Source: Callipepla californica brunnescens (taxonomy: Eukaryota; Chordata; Aves; Galliformes; Odontophoridae). From it: a DNA stretch of 64,000 nt. Below, one piece after another: positions 1 to 14,170 of the stretch. Each line of letters opens with the position of its first letter. Position 1 is the first letter of the stretch. The DNA is taken from positions 4,906,327 through 4,970,326 of the forward strand of contig JALIRH010000038.1 of the NCBI GenBank assembly GCA_023055505.1. The letters are read 5' to 3'. Below the pieces are notes generated by a model. The model was given only the letters and a program-made list of their open reading frames with translations. It ran no database searches and was not told the origin of the DNA. The position numbers and the translations under genes were made by a program.

Positions 1-482
1 CTATTTTATTATCTTGACCCACAACACCAGATACAGATGATAACAATACAGTAGTAGAGCTTAAACTTTACCAACACTATTCTGTTACATGTTATTGTCT
101 TGTGACAGATGGCAGCAGAGGGGAAGTTTGATGAAATGACTTCTGACATGGAAGTGAGTATGAAGCAAATGTATGACACTGAATTTCTCCATGTGGAAAA
201 TGTTGCATCCATTGGCATTCATCAAATCGTGAGGTGGTGGAAGGTGTGTTTCAGTAGAGGCAACAGCAACAGTGGGTCACATCTGCTGGTGCATAATTTT
301 ATGTGTGCAGCATGCAGACTCTTGTTCATTGCTGGTGAAATTGCATAGTTAATGATAGTGACTGTTGAAAAAGTGTTCTGTAGCTGAGAATTTTACTATA
401 TCAAATAGTGTTATTGTGCTCTCTGTATCTGTTGTAGTTTCCATGGAAATAAATAGGGGGCATTACATTTGGAGCAACCTAA
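1..482 (-). mobile_element. Galluhop-like mariner MITE, cut by window edge
   Basis: This is an internally deleted, non-autonomous mariner relative in reverse orientation. It shares long stretches, such as GTTTCCATGGAAATAAATAG near its right end, with the copies at 29229, 44408 and 59769. The right inverted repeat (near 455-482, GGGGGCATTAC then TTGGAGCAACC) is the reverse complement of the left end of those copies. The left inverted repeat runs off the window, with about 20 bases missing. Short ORFs on both strands are remnants of the transposase N-terminal region and not genes. Confidence 0.7.
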
Positions 483-3400
483 GTAAAAGAAGGCACTGTT
501 GCCAAGTTTGAGAGCTGAACTTTATACCTAAGCAGCATTTGGCACCTAGAACCCTGTTCTCCATGGTTACACTTACCTGATGTCTTAAGATTTGTCTTAT
601 TTCCAGTTTGATCTCTTTCTGAGATCAATTTGAATCAATGAATTTAATTGTCTAGATTTAGATCAGAATTCAAACATCATCATTGACTATGTAAGAAGAA
701 AGGAATATTTTGTGAGTTTCCATGAAGTATTAATAAAGCTATTCATTGATTATTATGACATGTTGGGTGGTCTTGGCTCTAATAATAGATTGACAGTTTT
801 AGAAGGGTTTGAATTTATGGGAATTAGGAAGGCTGAGGAGAATGCTTCATGTGGAGAAGCTCCATTCCCCCATGAATTCAATTTCTTCAAGGACATAACT
901 GCATTGCAATCTACAAATGCCTAAATTAGAAACTTTATGGCATTAGACAGAATGAGATGTGGTGGTTTAAAGGCAAAGTTAGGTACATTAAACTAGTTAT
1001 AAAGGTCATTCCTGAGAGAGTAGCTTCCCTAAGCAAGCACTGACTTCTCTATTTCATTTAGTTTCAAAATCAAACTTACTAACTCGTCTTCGAGCTTCTT
1101 TAACTCAGGCACTGAAAATGTTTGGTCTGTATTATATGAAAGAAATCAGATTAATTAATGTGAACAGTGTTTGTGTTAACAATCATAGACATTCTCTACA
1201 AGATGATTCTCTTTAGTATGCTTGGCACTTTTTACGTAATGCCTAAGAAAATTGAGCACCCACAAGGCATTCTATATGAGATTTTGAAAGTCAACTGAAG
1301 ATGTTATCTAGAAATGTGCTGCTGATTTTCCTATTTGTTCAAGAGTAAGAAGACTTCCTAGTTATAACATAGCATCCTAGTCTTGGCTGCGCTTAATGTT
1401 TAGATATTTGCATCCCATGTAAGGACAGGAAATACACAGATCAGATTTTTGAGGAAATGTTTGCTTCATAGCTCTTAGATGCACAGTAAATCTGGACAGC
1501 TACACACTCTAGACTACTTAATACTCACACTAATTTCAGAATATGAGGTCTTCTGGCTCTGGATCATACCATATTGGGTAATCATTTGGTATGGTCTTGA
1601 TCTGTAATGTACTATTTCATCTCAGAACCAGTCAGAATAAGACAAGTTTGACTCTTGAACTGAAATGCTGAAATTTATCACCCATCACCTCATCCCACAT
1701 CCATGTAGCCCACATCCCCTGTTCAGCATCCATGAATGTTCAGCAAAGAACAGGAGGGAAAAAGAATAAAAATATGTACATTTTCTGAAAACTCTGAAAT
1801 AGTTGCTCAGCCATAAAGTTGTGTCAAATGTATAACAGGACAAGACTGAATAAAGTAGTCTGAAATAATATTGCACCAAGAAGAAGAAGAATGAGTAGAC
1901 ATTACTCTTAGAATATCTTTATGTCACTTCTATACTCTGACCTCATCTACTTATTTAGTAATGAAATCATTAATCAATAGGGTATTTTCTGCCTGCTTAC
2001 AAATGGGAGTTTCTGAAGCAATTATGACAAAAATGCTATGCATAACACTGTTGTTGTTTAATATTTGTTTTATCAGATGTTACCTCACTCTTTTACTTTC
2101 CCAGACTTTTTTTTTTTTTTCTGAAATAAAAATGTTTTTATATTGTTTGGGAAATATTACCAGCTTGCTATTACAACTGTACAAACTTCTATTTGACTTT
2201 CTTTAGATTGTATCTCTTATTTTTCCTTTATTTCCTCTAATAACATGAAATAATAGTTTAGCAAGGATTAGACCATCGGCTACAACAGAAAATACTTTTT
2301 TCCTGTAGGTAACCTCATACTTCTTTTTCATTAAGAATCACTGGCAATAAAAAAGGATATATTCACATGGCTGAACTTGTCTAAATGACAGTATGAGAAA
2401 TGACAAAATGTCTTTGAGAACTTGAAGTAGCAGAGTATGTGCACAGGCTGATTTTATAGAGGAATCCATTTGCATTACAAATTATGTGAGCAAAAAAGAA
2501 CAAAAGCAGGATTATTAAAGACTTGGTATAGATAGAAGGACATTGACTAGCATTACTGAAACATCTGATGTCAAAAAAAACAAAAATTTGTAGAAATGAA
2601 TTTTTTAATATTTGCTGATTTTATTTTATTTTATTTTATTTCATTTCATTTCATTTCATTTTGGAGGGACATCTGAATTCAAAATAAACTAATATTGTCT
2701 CCGAAGTACTATAAACAGGCAACTTTGTACCACTACTTCTCTGCATCTTAATTTTTAAGCTTCAAATTTTGTATTTTTTGCATAATAATAAGTTCAAAAT
2801 GGCTTTTTCAAAAATTTTAAGACCAATTATTTCCAGCAATGACAGTGACAACCGCTACTAAGTATTCATTATATTCCACTGACCTAATCATAAAAACAAT
2901 TTAGCAAAATATATTTAAAGAGCTTGTCGTGTGATTGTGGTTTAACAAATACTGACACATATGCCTAAATCTACTTTTATTTTCACATATTAAAGAAAGC
3001 CTTTACATTAAAAGATCAGCTAAATTTCATTTAATCATACAGTTAAAAGCAAGCATTCTGCTGGATATCAATTCTATAAAAAGTAGCCTCTTGGAAACAA
3101 AAGAAAAAAATCTTTACTAGTGAATTTGTAGATAGTTTGCTTAAAAACATACAAAACCAGTATTTTTTACCCTCCATTTTAATTAAAGTGATGTACCGTC
3201 AAAGACTTCAAGCTGCATAAAAAAGAATAAATTAAAATAACTAAAAATATTAAGACATTTGCTAATTTTCCCCCTTTTAGAGAGTAGAGAATCTAGATGC
3301 CAAATCAGCTGTTTACACACAGAGGGCCTATGCCTGCTCTAAAATTTATTAATGACCTTTAACGTTCTCCATAAAAGGACATTTAGACATGTTCTGCATA

Positions 3401-4421
3401 TTGATATGTTGTTCACTTGCTGAGTTAAAAGAGAGTTGATAAATAAAGTGTGGACTGGAAAACAGTGAAGTGGTATGTTATTCAGTGATACACTTTCTGA
3501 TCATATAACAAAGTTTTCATAGAGTGCTACTTTTACAGAGTAAACTTTCTGAAATATTCCTGACAGACTAGTTCTTGCATAATATCCATAAGAATAAGAA
3601 AAAAAAAGGTTGCTTAAGCTTCATGGCACTCATTGTCTTTGCACTATTTAGACAAGCAGTGACATCAATTCAGGCATATTGTGTATTTTCTGCAGACAAG
3701 ACTCCAAATTTTCACCAGATTTTGCCAATAAAATCAAGAGTTTGAACCTTTGAATAAGAGACAGAGCCAGAATAAAATTTGTTTTTCTTTAGCTACAAGA
3801 AAAATACTGCATAATGATGTTAGAGTGGACCATCAGCTGTATAAATCAGACTGTCTAGAATCAAGATGTCATCTTACTCTTCATGAGTTAGTTGTGGTCC
3901 TGAAATAGGTAGACACCTTTCCAGCTGAACTTACTGAGTATGACAGCCCCGGGCTATGATTAGGCACACCGGTCAACATTCGTTGTAGCAGGTATAACTG
4001 AGATGCCTAAAACAGTTGTCCAGGTGCTGTGCACTACCTCTAAAGCTAGGAGCAAGAGAGATGGCAACCTTCAACAGACATTTTGTGAGAGTGCATGCAT
4101 ACTCCTCTTTGCAGATAGACTAGATAACATATAATAATGTGAGCACATGCAGTCTATGCAGAGATTGAACAAAACTATCTGAAGGGTGTTTGGTCCAAAA
4201 ATGATTGTGTTAAGAATTTGACCCCATCACAAGCAGAGCAGTTCAGCCTCACTGTGGGATGTATGGAGCAGCCCGCAATTAGTATTGGGGTGTCAAGAAG
4301 CACCCAGGTTCCCCCATTGCTGGCTGCAAGAGACATTGTGGAAACTTCCTCACAGAGAACCAGAGTGCTCAGCTCTCTTATATTGGATGATCAACTGGGG
4401 AGTCTGCATTCCCAGGAGAGA
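483..4421. other. Unique AT-rich DNA, no gene recognised
   Basis: I see no ORF with recognisable protein similarity and no RNA gene here. Homopolymer and low-complexity tracts are scattered through it, and the only clear tandem repeat is the pentanucleotide run at 2621-2662. Confidence 0.6.
2621..2662. repeat. TTTTA / TTTCA pentanucleotide microsatellite
   Basis: About four TTTTA units run directly into about four TTTCA units on the plus strand. The switch suggests one transition (T to C) that then spread within the array. Confidence 0.85.
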
Positions 4422-4494
4422 TTCATAGATTCATAGATATATTAGGTTGGAAAGGACCTACAAGATCATCTAGTCCAACCCTCCACCAGAGGGG
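4422..4494 (-). mobile_element. CR1 LINE 3' end fragment
   Basis: The run ATTCATAGATTCATAGAT is followed by TTAGGTTGGAAAGGACCT and GATCATCTAGTCCAACC. This is the reverse complement of the CR1 3' terminus. It is a heavily 5'-truncated copy of about 70 bp. Confidence 0.85.
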
Positions 4495-7400
4495 TGTTGA
4501 TGAGCCACAACTAAAGGAAGGGGAGCTGTATCAGGGAGATTGAAATTTTCTTAGGATTTATTAATAATGTGTGTTTAGAAATTTGTAGGTGCTTATTAAC
4601 ATTTAGTAGGAATCTAGTATTGTGGTTTAACTGATGTGTTACTAATATTGATTCAAAATCTATAGCTTACTGATTGCTGGTTAATTACGTGTCATTAATA
4701 ATGCACTAAATTGTTTTGATATTCGTTCAGTTTAAATTATTTCAATGGAGCAGTTTTTCCCTGAATGACAAATCTTGAATTATTTTCAAGAGCTGCCATT
4801 CCAGTCCATTAGTTATAGTTTGAATATTCTAACTTAATTTTTAAAAACAAAGATTTGAACACTACCTAGATGATTGAAATTTATGCCAGTTTTTCAGAGA
4901 ATGAATTTGGAAGTCCTCCTTCAGGTAGAAAGAAATTACAACAATGGGAATGGCAATCCCTTAGACAGGGACATCTAAATAAGAGAAACTGTGAGTTTAA
5001 AGTCTTGTTCTGAAGGGCCATACTGAATCCTGACAGTAGGCGGTTGTTAAAAGCTTTCAAGGGTTATTGGAGCCAAGCAATGATCAAATATAATGTTCCA
5101 ATGTTCTGATAATGCTGTTTAAGTAGTTTTATTCAACTTTATTATTTTACTTTTTTTATTGTACTATTTTAATTTAATTTTGTTTTAGTAGAAAAATGAA
5201 AGAGTTGCACAATCATGAAAGAGCGGTGCTAACTGATGGGCTTTTTGTTGAAAAAGGACATCGACACAACATTAAAATAGGAATGCTACTAACATGTGCT
5301 TAGAATACTCCTGTTTTACTCAGAGCAAGAAAAGAAGAAAAGTTAGGTGGGGCAGTCTATAAAGAGGCCCACTAAACAAGTAATTTTTATTACTTCATAC
5401 AAATCATGTTAGTTCTAGTAACATTTAAGCCACTTAGCCATGGAGAAGCACAGTGTAATGCGAGGGCCCTACACAGAGAGAAAATGTCTGTGAATTCTAA
5501 AGTCTGGCAATGGATCTTTTAAATCATCATAAACAAATAAATGGCTTTTAGTTTTCCCCCTACTGATTTGTATTTTACATTTTTATGGTGATACATAGAC
5601 TACATGGATGAAATTACACTACAAAATTCCTCTGCGCAGCATTTTTTTTTCTCTTTCAGTCTGGCTATCAACATCTCATGTAGAAAAACAACAGCCATGT
5701 TGCCCCAAGCTCTACCTGCTGTGCAAACAGCCAGTCCTCCTCCCCCTCTGCTGTCACTCCTGCTGAGGCTAACAGCAACCATGTGTCATCCGAGCTCTAC
5801 TTACACTCCCTGATCCTCCTGAGAAGATCTGCCTGTCTCTGCAAATCTGTTAGATGATTGTCTCCCACCATTACTAACTGACAATGTCTAATACACTTTC
5901 TTACCTTGCCTTCTTAATATTCATACGCACTGCAGACGTAGTCCGTTCTAAGTGCAACTGCTGATATGGTAGATGGATAAAACAAACAGCATTTAGATTA
6001 TAAAAAAATAAAACCTCTGTGTTTTGTATTTTCCTTTTTTTTTTGGTCCTACTAAATAAGGAATGTGCTTTTTCCATGTTGTTTCCATCCAGAGCCTGTT
6101 GGTAGCTAAACAAGATAGCAGTTTTTGACATATTTCCTTCTATTTATTACATTTTAAAGAACTGTAGCTTTTCACTGCTCACGTTCTTCAATAGCTATTA
6201 CATTTCAAGTCTGCCAGGAAGGCTCACTTCTGTCTGCCAATCAGTGTCAACAGGCAATCGCTTCAATGTTACTTGACATTTATTTCAGAGAATTAATTCA
6301 TATTCTGGTAAAAATTATTGATTATGACAAGCAATACCATACAATTACTAACTGGGTAACTTCAAACATACAGAAAATCTCATTTCTGATTTCTTTACAA
6401 AGTGATTATCTATGTGAGTAAGTAGTAGAAGAGAATGCTGTGTGGTATAATAGTCATTGAGATATTTAAAAAAATGTCACTCTAGTGGTACTTCAATATG
6501 TAATTACACAATACGTATTTTAAGAAATATCAGACTACATATCCCCATGGCAGACAGCTACATCCATGGGGAGCATTTCATAAATTGCAGAAATTAGCAG
6601 GCTAAAAACCAAATTATGACAGAAACTGACAAAAGCAAGGGAAAAAATCAGTGTGAAGGATAATAGTCCAGGCTTGCCTTGTTCCATTATATTTAGCCAT
6701 AGCAGGGAAGCTCTCAGGTCACTGAATGATTTGTTCTTCAATACCTATAACTGTGCACAATAGGGTAAGTGAAAGGCAGTATCCATCGTGACTTTGACTT
6801 TCTTTGCTTTTCTCAGTTTGTGCTGTGCCTTTAATATTATTCAAGTATACAATAGGGAATATTATTATTATTAAAGTTAGATTGATACAGAACTACCCAA
6901 CCTCTCTGCTGACCTATAAGAACTAAAAAAAAAAAAAAAAAAAAAGCCAGGTGTGTGATAACTATGCTTACTATCTGAAACCAGGTGCTTAATCTTGCCA
7001 TTAATTTTTCTGTGTCAGTTTGCTTCATAGACATCAATTGCAATGTTAAAGAAGGGATTTAGATGAAGGGCTATGAAGAGAAAAAATGAGAAGTAAAGTT
7101 TCTTTATTTTTGTTAATGACTTCATTCTTGTCATTCTTTCTCTATAAATCAAATAAATATTATGCAGATAATATAGTTCCATAATTCAAAGCCTTGATGA
7201 ATGAGGCTTGAAGACTGGTGGATCAATGCACATGATGACAGAGTCATCTTTCAGGTATGGGTGATGACATCACAACTTCAACAGCAAAATAACAAATTTC
7301 CCGAGCTAATATGAAGTTATCATAGAGTCAGAAAGTCCAAATTTCTGTAAACTTGTTTAAATTCTGATTCTTTAAATCCACTAAGAGTAACAAACATCAG

Positions 7401-7760
7401 ACCTTTTTTTTTTTTTTTTTTTTTGCCAGTGGATTTCTACACATGGAAAGCACTTCCAGGTACCGTTTCATGCACGCTTCTATCTTTAGATGTGGCAAAT
7501 ACCATAAGAAAAAAAGTATTAAAGTATTGCCGCTTTCTCCCTGATCAATGGTACAACCTACTGTCATAATACAAATTTCTATAAATACAAATTTCTATAA
7601 ATCTAAATTTCTATAGGATGTAGTCCGTTTAAATTCAGAGAAGAATTTTTAAAATCCTTCCAGAATGATACTGTACAACTGCCCACAGGATGGAGCTTTA
7701 TGTGACTGTAAGGATAGATAAGTTAGGAGGAATTTTGAGATTCTAATTGATATTTTAATG
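4495..7760. other. Unique AT-rich DNA, no gene recognised
   Basis: No feature is supported except homopolymers, for example an A run near 6926-6944 and a T run near 7405-7424, and a short threefold tandem repeat containing AATTTCTATA at 7579-7617. The short ORFs near 5.6 and 5.9 kb show no domain or codon signal that I recognise. Confidence 0.55.
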
Positions 7761-8140
7761 TTCATAGAATTCAAAGAGTTGGTGAGGCTGGAAGGGACCT
7801 CTGAAGATCATCTGTTCTTTCTCCCCTGACAGTGGTGCCAAGGACCTTGTCCAGGTGTCTTTTGAAGATCTCCAAGGAGACTCCACAATATCTCTGCACA
7901 ACCCATATCAGTGCTCCATCACCTATACAGTAAGAAAGTTATTCCTGAGTACCACTTGTGTTCTAGTTTGTGCTCATTGCCTCTTCTCCTAACACTGGGT
8001 ACCACTGGAAATAGCAAGGCTCCATCTTCTTTGCACCCTTCCTTCAGGTATTTATAAACACTGATGAGATTCTCCCTAAAGTTCTTCTTTGCAAGGATGA
8101 GCTTGCAAAGCTCACTCAGCCTTTCTTTATAGGAGAAGAA
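7761..8140 (-). mobile_element. CR1 LINE 3' fragment
   Basis: This begins with TTCATAGAATTC and GGAAGGGACCT, the reverse complement of the CR1 terminus. It continues for about 380 bp through the 3' untranslated region and ends near the segment coding for the CR1 motif KERLSELCK on the minus strand. It is old, with many substitutions. A 96-codon minus-strand ORF here is CR1 sequence and not a host gene. Confidence 0.85.
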
Positions 8141-11100
8141 AGATAGAAGGAAGTAACCACAGTTGCCTGAGAATAATAACAGATAATAAAACAGAGTATG
8201 ACTATTCAATAGGGTGAGAAATCTTGGAAAGTTTTTGGCAGGTAGAGTGGATGAGTAGTTAGAACACCTCCCTGAAGCCTAACAGTGTGCCATAAGTGCC
8301 ACTGATGTGCAGTATGGCACTTTTTATGGATAAGATACGTGTTGGTCAGTTTTTCTGAAACAGTGCAGTTTTTGCCACTATGTTGTATTGCTTAAATAGT
8401 TCTTTACATTTAGATCAGAGAAAATTACTAGAAAAGAGACTTGGAAAAAAAAATGCTTCAGTAACAGGAAAACAGCTATGGTGACCTTTTATGTTTTGTT
8501 TCTACAGAAGTCAACAGCAAATTTCCCACTGACTTCAGTGGTGCATGATGAGATTTCTGGTGTGCAGGTGATTCACTGAAGAAGTACTAATATTAGTAAA
8601 ATCTGTAGTTGCATGGATTATAAAGATTGTTTCATCCATCAAAGTCAATTTTGGTTGATAAACTAAATAAAGCTGAAAGGATTGTAAAAATAGAACCCCT
8701 ACGAGTAAATACATGAAGAGTAAATTATCTGTTTGTCATTCCTGTTCCTGTGACAGCCTATTATACATACAAATCTTCCTTCAACAACTACCCTCTTACA
8801 ATTTCACCCAGGGAACATGTGTGAAAAATGTAAACTATAGTGTTGTACTGTTGTAATGGTTGAAATGTAATTTTAGTTTGTTTCTTTGCTGAAGTGTGGA
8901 AGAATAGATAGCTTGTTTCGATACTACAAACTCAATACAGCTTTTTTTTTTCCCTCCCTTTTCTATGGAGAGCTACAAGTTTTTGCTTAACAGATACTTG
9001 TCAATTTGATTTATTGTAAAACTTTTCTATTTCACAGTAAGGTAGCATTTCCTTTGCCTTTATTCTTTGATATGAAGTGGAAAGTTCTCAAATTTAAAAA
9101 CAATCTCTTTTTTTTTCATGGAAACTATGGAAACATTTGATGCAAAAACAACACACATCAATTTTTCCATATTATAACTCAGATCTTGTTTTACTCAGAT
9201 TTTGTACAAAATCTTCCTTGCCTCCTTTCAAGGATTTCTTTTCTCTTTTTTCTCTTAAGTGAGATTTTATTCAATTCCTTTTTTAATTGAAAGTTTTAGA
9301 AATGTAAGCTATCTTTTATAGTATTTCTTTAAACAACCCTCTAAGTTTTTTCTTATTAATGGAGTAAATAAACAACCAATGGGCAAGCAAACACTAATCT
9401 CAAAATAACGGGAAGAGTCATGCTTTCTTTTATTAGTCCTGAAATATATAATCACAGTGTTCTATAAATTCTCAGCAGCCATTACTGCTATACAACTTCA
9501 GCACTGTTGCTTTAATGACATTCATGGGTAACTTGCACATTTTTCTGAATAATGAACTTAACTAATGAACAAATCTACAAGTTGGTCTTAGCAACAATCC
9601 CTGAAATATGTGGTTTGAAAACTTTGTTTACTCTTACACAGATGTGCAGTTAAGCACCACCATGCCTCTCTCTCACTTTCTCTTCTCTAGAGATCAGGAA
9701 AAGATAGGACCAAAAAAAAACTCATGAGTTGTTATTAGAATATGGAGATCACTCACCAATTACTACCAGAGGCAAAATAGACAAAGAATAAATGAGATTA
9801 ATGCATTTACTTCTTATAACTAAAATAACAGTGAAAATGTAAAGCAAATTAAATCCACCTTCCCAGCATCCACATACTTCTATCTCTACCCCCTGAGTAG
9901 TGCAGGGGAATAGGGAATGTAGACTGTAGTCAACTTATAAAGCTTCATATCTGCTTTTCCTTCATGGTCATTTTTGACCCCTGTTCACTGACTTCATCTT
10001 TTTTTGTTTGTCTGTTAGTCCAATGTATGGGTCCTCTCATATCTGTTCACATTTATTTAGTTAGATAGTTAATTTGATTATTGAAATAAAAACATGAGTA
10101 AGTATCCCTTGGATTATGATTTGGAAATTTCATTTGTAAAACATACTTGGTGAATTTAATTTAATTAATTGCAAATAAAGTCCGTAGTATATATTTGTTA
10201 TTGAACTGAGTGTTGAAAAACAAAAATAAGTAATTAAACCGAAATGGGAAAACACAGTTATTCCCTTTTTCCCAGGTTCAACTCCTAGCACCTCTTCATT
10301 CCCCTTCTTTTTCTCTTCATCTGCTGCTGTCAAACAGGGTATGATGTATGGTGAGGTGACAGGCAGTGCCAGAGGCTGAGATCAGGATGTAGCGACTTCT
10401 ATTTGCTGCTACTTGTTCTCATTTCTTTCATTTTTCTTCTTGTGCTACTTCTTTCTTTGTTTCCTCTGCTCTGGTGCAGGCTTTCCGAGAGCTGCAAGCC
10501 CTTTCATGGTATTACTGACTGTCCCATAGCGCAATTCCTACTGCTCTGTGTTTTTTTTGTTATACCTTATATGGGACAGGGTATCAGAAGCTTACAAAAT
10601 GGCTCTTGAAAGTATCTCTTATCTCCTAACAGAAAATATTTAATTAGTAATTAATTGTTCTTTTTAAGATCTGAAATACTGATGAAACAAGCTAACAAAT
10701 TAATGTGGAATTAAGTCTACCTTACAGAGGATGCATTAAATGGAGACAACCATTAGCACAGGAACAAGAAAGGGAATATGAAACACAAAGTAAAGAATGA
10801 CGTTACCAAAGCCTTTAAAGAGCAGTAATGCCAATTGAAATGGTCATACTGTCTAGAGTTCAACCAGTGTCAGGAGATTCATTTTAGCAGCATGGTGGAT
10901 CAAAGCACTGAGAGCTCACACTTTCACACTGAACAAATTGCAAGTGACCAGGTTGACAAACAGGCAGATCAACAATGGAGGAATTAAAATGGTCAACCCT
11001 TCTGGTCACAAGTTCATGAGCTACTACTGTTGCTAAGTTGCCAACAAAGAGAAGAGTTTGGATCAACTTTTGAAAACCTTTTTTTTTCTCCTGAACACAC

Positions 11101-12026
11101 AGACTGTCTTGAAGTTTCTCCAAAGTTTAAAAAGTTTATGCATATTTTTTAGTGTTTAACATCTTTACAATCCAACCTCAGCCATTCCTTGGGTGCTCTC
11201 TTGATCTTACAGCATGTTATGAAGAGAATTTTATGAACTTCCACTATAACAGGACCACGCAACTAATTTACTTCTCAGCTAACATCTAACTTTCAATCTT
11301 TATGTTCACATCAGAAAAGTGTTGAGTAAAATACCATTTCTTCTTGCCAGAAACCACTTAAATGAATGGTCTAAGAAATAAAAAGTAGGTCAAAAGAAAA
11401 GAAATCCTGTTAACTGTTGAAACAGTATTTAAGCCCTATTCTCCTAACAGATCCCTGAAAAAAAATAAAAAAGAAAAAGACAAAACACATCATACCTACA
11501 CTTGAAAGCAAGTCAGTGGTTTAGAGACTATAATAAATGCTGTCTCAGAACAGAATCCCTTAAAGGAATCCTCAAGAGAATCCACATCCTATACCTATCC
11601 ATAAGGTACTTGTTTATCCATGAGCATATACTTGGGGTGGCCCCCCTGCTCCATTTCATGTAGTTTTTAGGTCTGCCTCTTCTGCACATTTCATTGCACC
11701 CTTTGCTTCTCCCTGTGTGTTTTAACGTGCTTCTGATTTGAAAACATAAACCAATATATAGAGGGCAGCAAACAGTATGGACGAAGTGTGTTCTGCTTGT
11801 TTTTCCTGAATTCTGTGAAGAGGAATAAAAATAAATTGTAAGTTAAATGCTAACATTAGTGTAGATAATCATTTGAAAAAAAAAAAAAAAGAACACAATA
11901 CTTTATGAGAGGAACTTAGAAATGGGCTGAAAGATCTAGAAGAATTTATGAATATAGTTTGCCGAGGTATGTGGATACTTATAATGGTGCTTTCCAAAGT
12001 GCAGAAAATTAATCATGTGCATGTTG
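8141..12026. other. Unique AT-rich DNA, no gene recognised
   Basis: Both strands show only short chance ORFs. There is no recognisable exon, RNA gene or long repeat. Confidence 0.55.
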
Positions 12027-12605
12027 GAGTTTAACTTATCAGCCCACAAAACACTACACAGCCTTTTGCTCACGCCTTACTCATAACTGGGATGGGGGAA
12101 GGAACTGAAAAAGAATAAGGAAATAGAGCTTGTAGGCTAAGATAGAAAACTATTTACTAAGAGAGAAAAGAATGAGAGACATAATAGTAAAGATAATAAT
12201 CATAATAATATATATATATATTTTTTTTTGCAAAACAAGAGGTGCACAGTGAAATTGCTCACTACTCCCTGATGGATGCCCAGCCAGACCCCAAGCTACA
12301 GCTGCTCCGCACAGTTTTATAGTTGTTGTTTTTTGCTTAATTTCATATGGTATGGAATATCCTTTTGGCCTGTTCAAGTCATCTGTCCTTGTTCTGTCCC
12401 CTTCTTTGTTCTGCCCAAGTCCCCTCACTGGCAGGACAGTAAGAGAAGACAAAAAAAATGAAATGTCCTACACAGTGATGCTCAGTGATAAATAAACACT
12501 GGTGAGTTGTCAACACAGCTTTTTGTCTTGAAGCCAAAACACAGCATCATATTTAGATTGTGAAGATGATCAACTCTATCTCAGATGAATCTAGGTCAAT
12601 AATAA
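12027..12605 (-). mobile_element. Degenerate avian ERV-L-type LTR-like repeat
   Basis: The stretch runs from a GGGATGGGGG block near 12090, through TATGGTATGGAATATCC (about 12347-12363) and a CACTGGCAGGACAGTAAGAGAAG block. It ends in ACACAGCATCATATTTAG and ATCAACTCTATCTCAG. This order matches a dispersed LTR that I recall as common in bird genomes, read on the minus strand. Ends and target duplication are not visible, and a repeat-library search would settle the family. An AT microsatellite at 12199-12222 sits within it. Confidence 0.5.
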
Positions 12606-13744
12606 AAAAAAATATTTTTTTTCCTCGAAAGATTCATTCTGCAGCCATATTAGAAGATTACTGAATTTATCTCTTCTTTTTTTTAGCTTCCATGCGGAAG
12701 TACATAAATCTTTGCTAAACTTGAAGTCACATTTTGTTAAAGTGTAGATAGAGTTAACTCAGAAAATAAAAAAATAAACGTGCAGCTTTGAAAATATATA
12801 GAAAAATTGCTTAGAATTTATGCATAGTTGAAAATAACATTTTCTTTTACCATCAGTTAATGTCACAAGATTTTAGATGAGTATTTGTTATAAATCATCA
12901 TATAAATATTTAACCAGAAAAAGCTATTTAAATATTTTAAATATATCTGAAAGTTACACTTGCAAGATTACTGTAGCCACAGCATTTTAAAAACAGAAAT
13001 GTAGGCTTTCATTATGACTTGATAATAGCTAATCAATAGTTGTAAGACACCCAGTGAATAATGAAAGCATCCAAAAATGACAATGAAAAATGCTGGCAGT
13101 ATAAAGATGACAATAAATTGTGATATGTCACTAAAATAAATGTATTTGCAAAAGAAAAAAAAATACTATGTATGCATATATTTAGACAGGTTATTATCTT
13201 GTGTCCAGCATACTTTATACCAGTTGAAGAAAGGTAACAGGTTCTAAAAGCATGTTGTATCTAATATTAACAGATATGTACATTTTATGGTTTATATGTG
13301 ATTTGTTCATTGTGTTATAATTTCTGGGCTGTAATCCACTAAAATTAAAATATTATTTCTCAAGTCTCAGTTATGCTTCTGGGGACTTTTTATTCTCCAT
13401 TTTTACAGTTTTGACAATTATTATGCCTACTAAGTCAATTCTTATAATATATTGCTAATGTATTGAAGTTAATAAACTAGCAAACTTTACCTAAATTAAA
13501 GTCATTCCATTAATTTCAAGGTTATTACAGTGCTATAACTTAACTATAGATATAAATCTTTATATGATCGACAGCAAAATACACTGGTTTTTCACATTTT
13601 TATCTTGGGCATATCTCCTGTTTTTAATGTTAACCAGATATATGACATTTGCCTATGAGTTTTTTATAGAATTCTTATTGCCTCCCTTAATATTTACTGC
13701 AATACATGGGTATTTTAGAGACTAACTGCACAAAGATGAAGAAT
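12606..13744. other. Unique very AT-rich DNA
   Basis: No coding or repeat signal is recognised. It is AT-rich even for this window. Confidence 0.5.
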
Positions 13745-14170
13745 CAGCAGGTAATAAGCTGATGGCCCATGGTGAGGCAGGGGGACTGGTGGAGCTGCAT
13801 CTGTGAGGGCCTATGTGAAGCAGCTCCTGAATGATGGGCTCTGTGGTATGGAGCTGTGCTGGAGCAGTGCTTGGAGAGCTGCAGCCTATGGGAGGCCCAC
13901 ACAGAATAAGTTCTGGAAGGATAACATGCTGTGGGAGGGACCACATGCTGGATGACTTGGGAAAGAGTGACAGTCATGAAGCATTATGGACTGCCCACAG
14001 CCCTCATTGCCCCTTCCTATAATTCACTCAAAGGGAGGAAGTAGAAGAGGTTGCATGATGGGGATTATATGCTTGTTTGTTCTTCATTCTCCCTGCTCTA
14101 GTCTTTTAGAAATTGTTGATAATTACATCAGTCTCCCTCTACTGGGAGGAAAGGTCTCAAAGATTACTGA
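13745..14170 (+). mobile_element. GC-richer dispersed repeat, probably an old LTR
   Basis: This is a sharp GC-rich island in AT-rich flanks. It contains imperfect internal copies of GGAGCAGTGCTTGGAGAGCT-like and GTGGGAGGGACCACATGCTGG-like blocks, followed by a CTCCCTGCTCTAGTC segment. The layout matches an avian LTR-type repeat that I recall, on the plus strand, but boundaries and family are uncertain. The overlapping short ORFs on both strands are by-products of base composition. Confidence 0.4.

Noticed and set aside
12150..12461. Overlapping 100- and 61-codon ORFs on opposite strands
   Set aside because: They lie in an old LTR-like repeat and an AT microsatellite, with no independent protein evidence.
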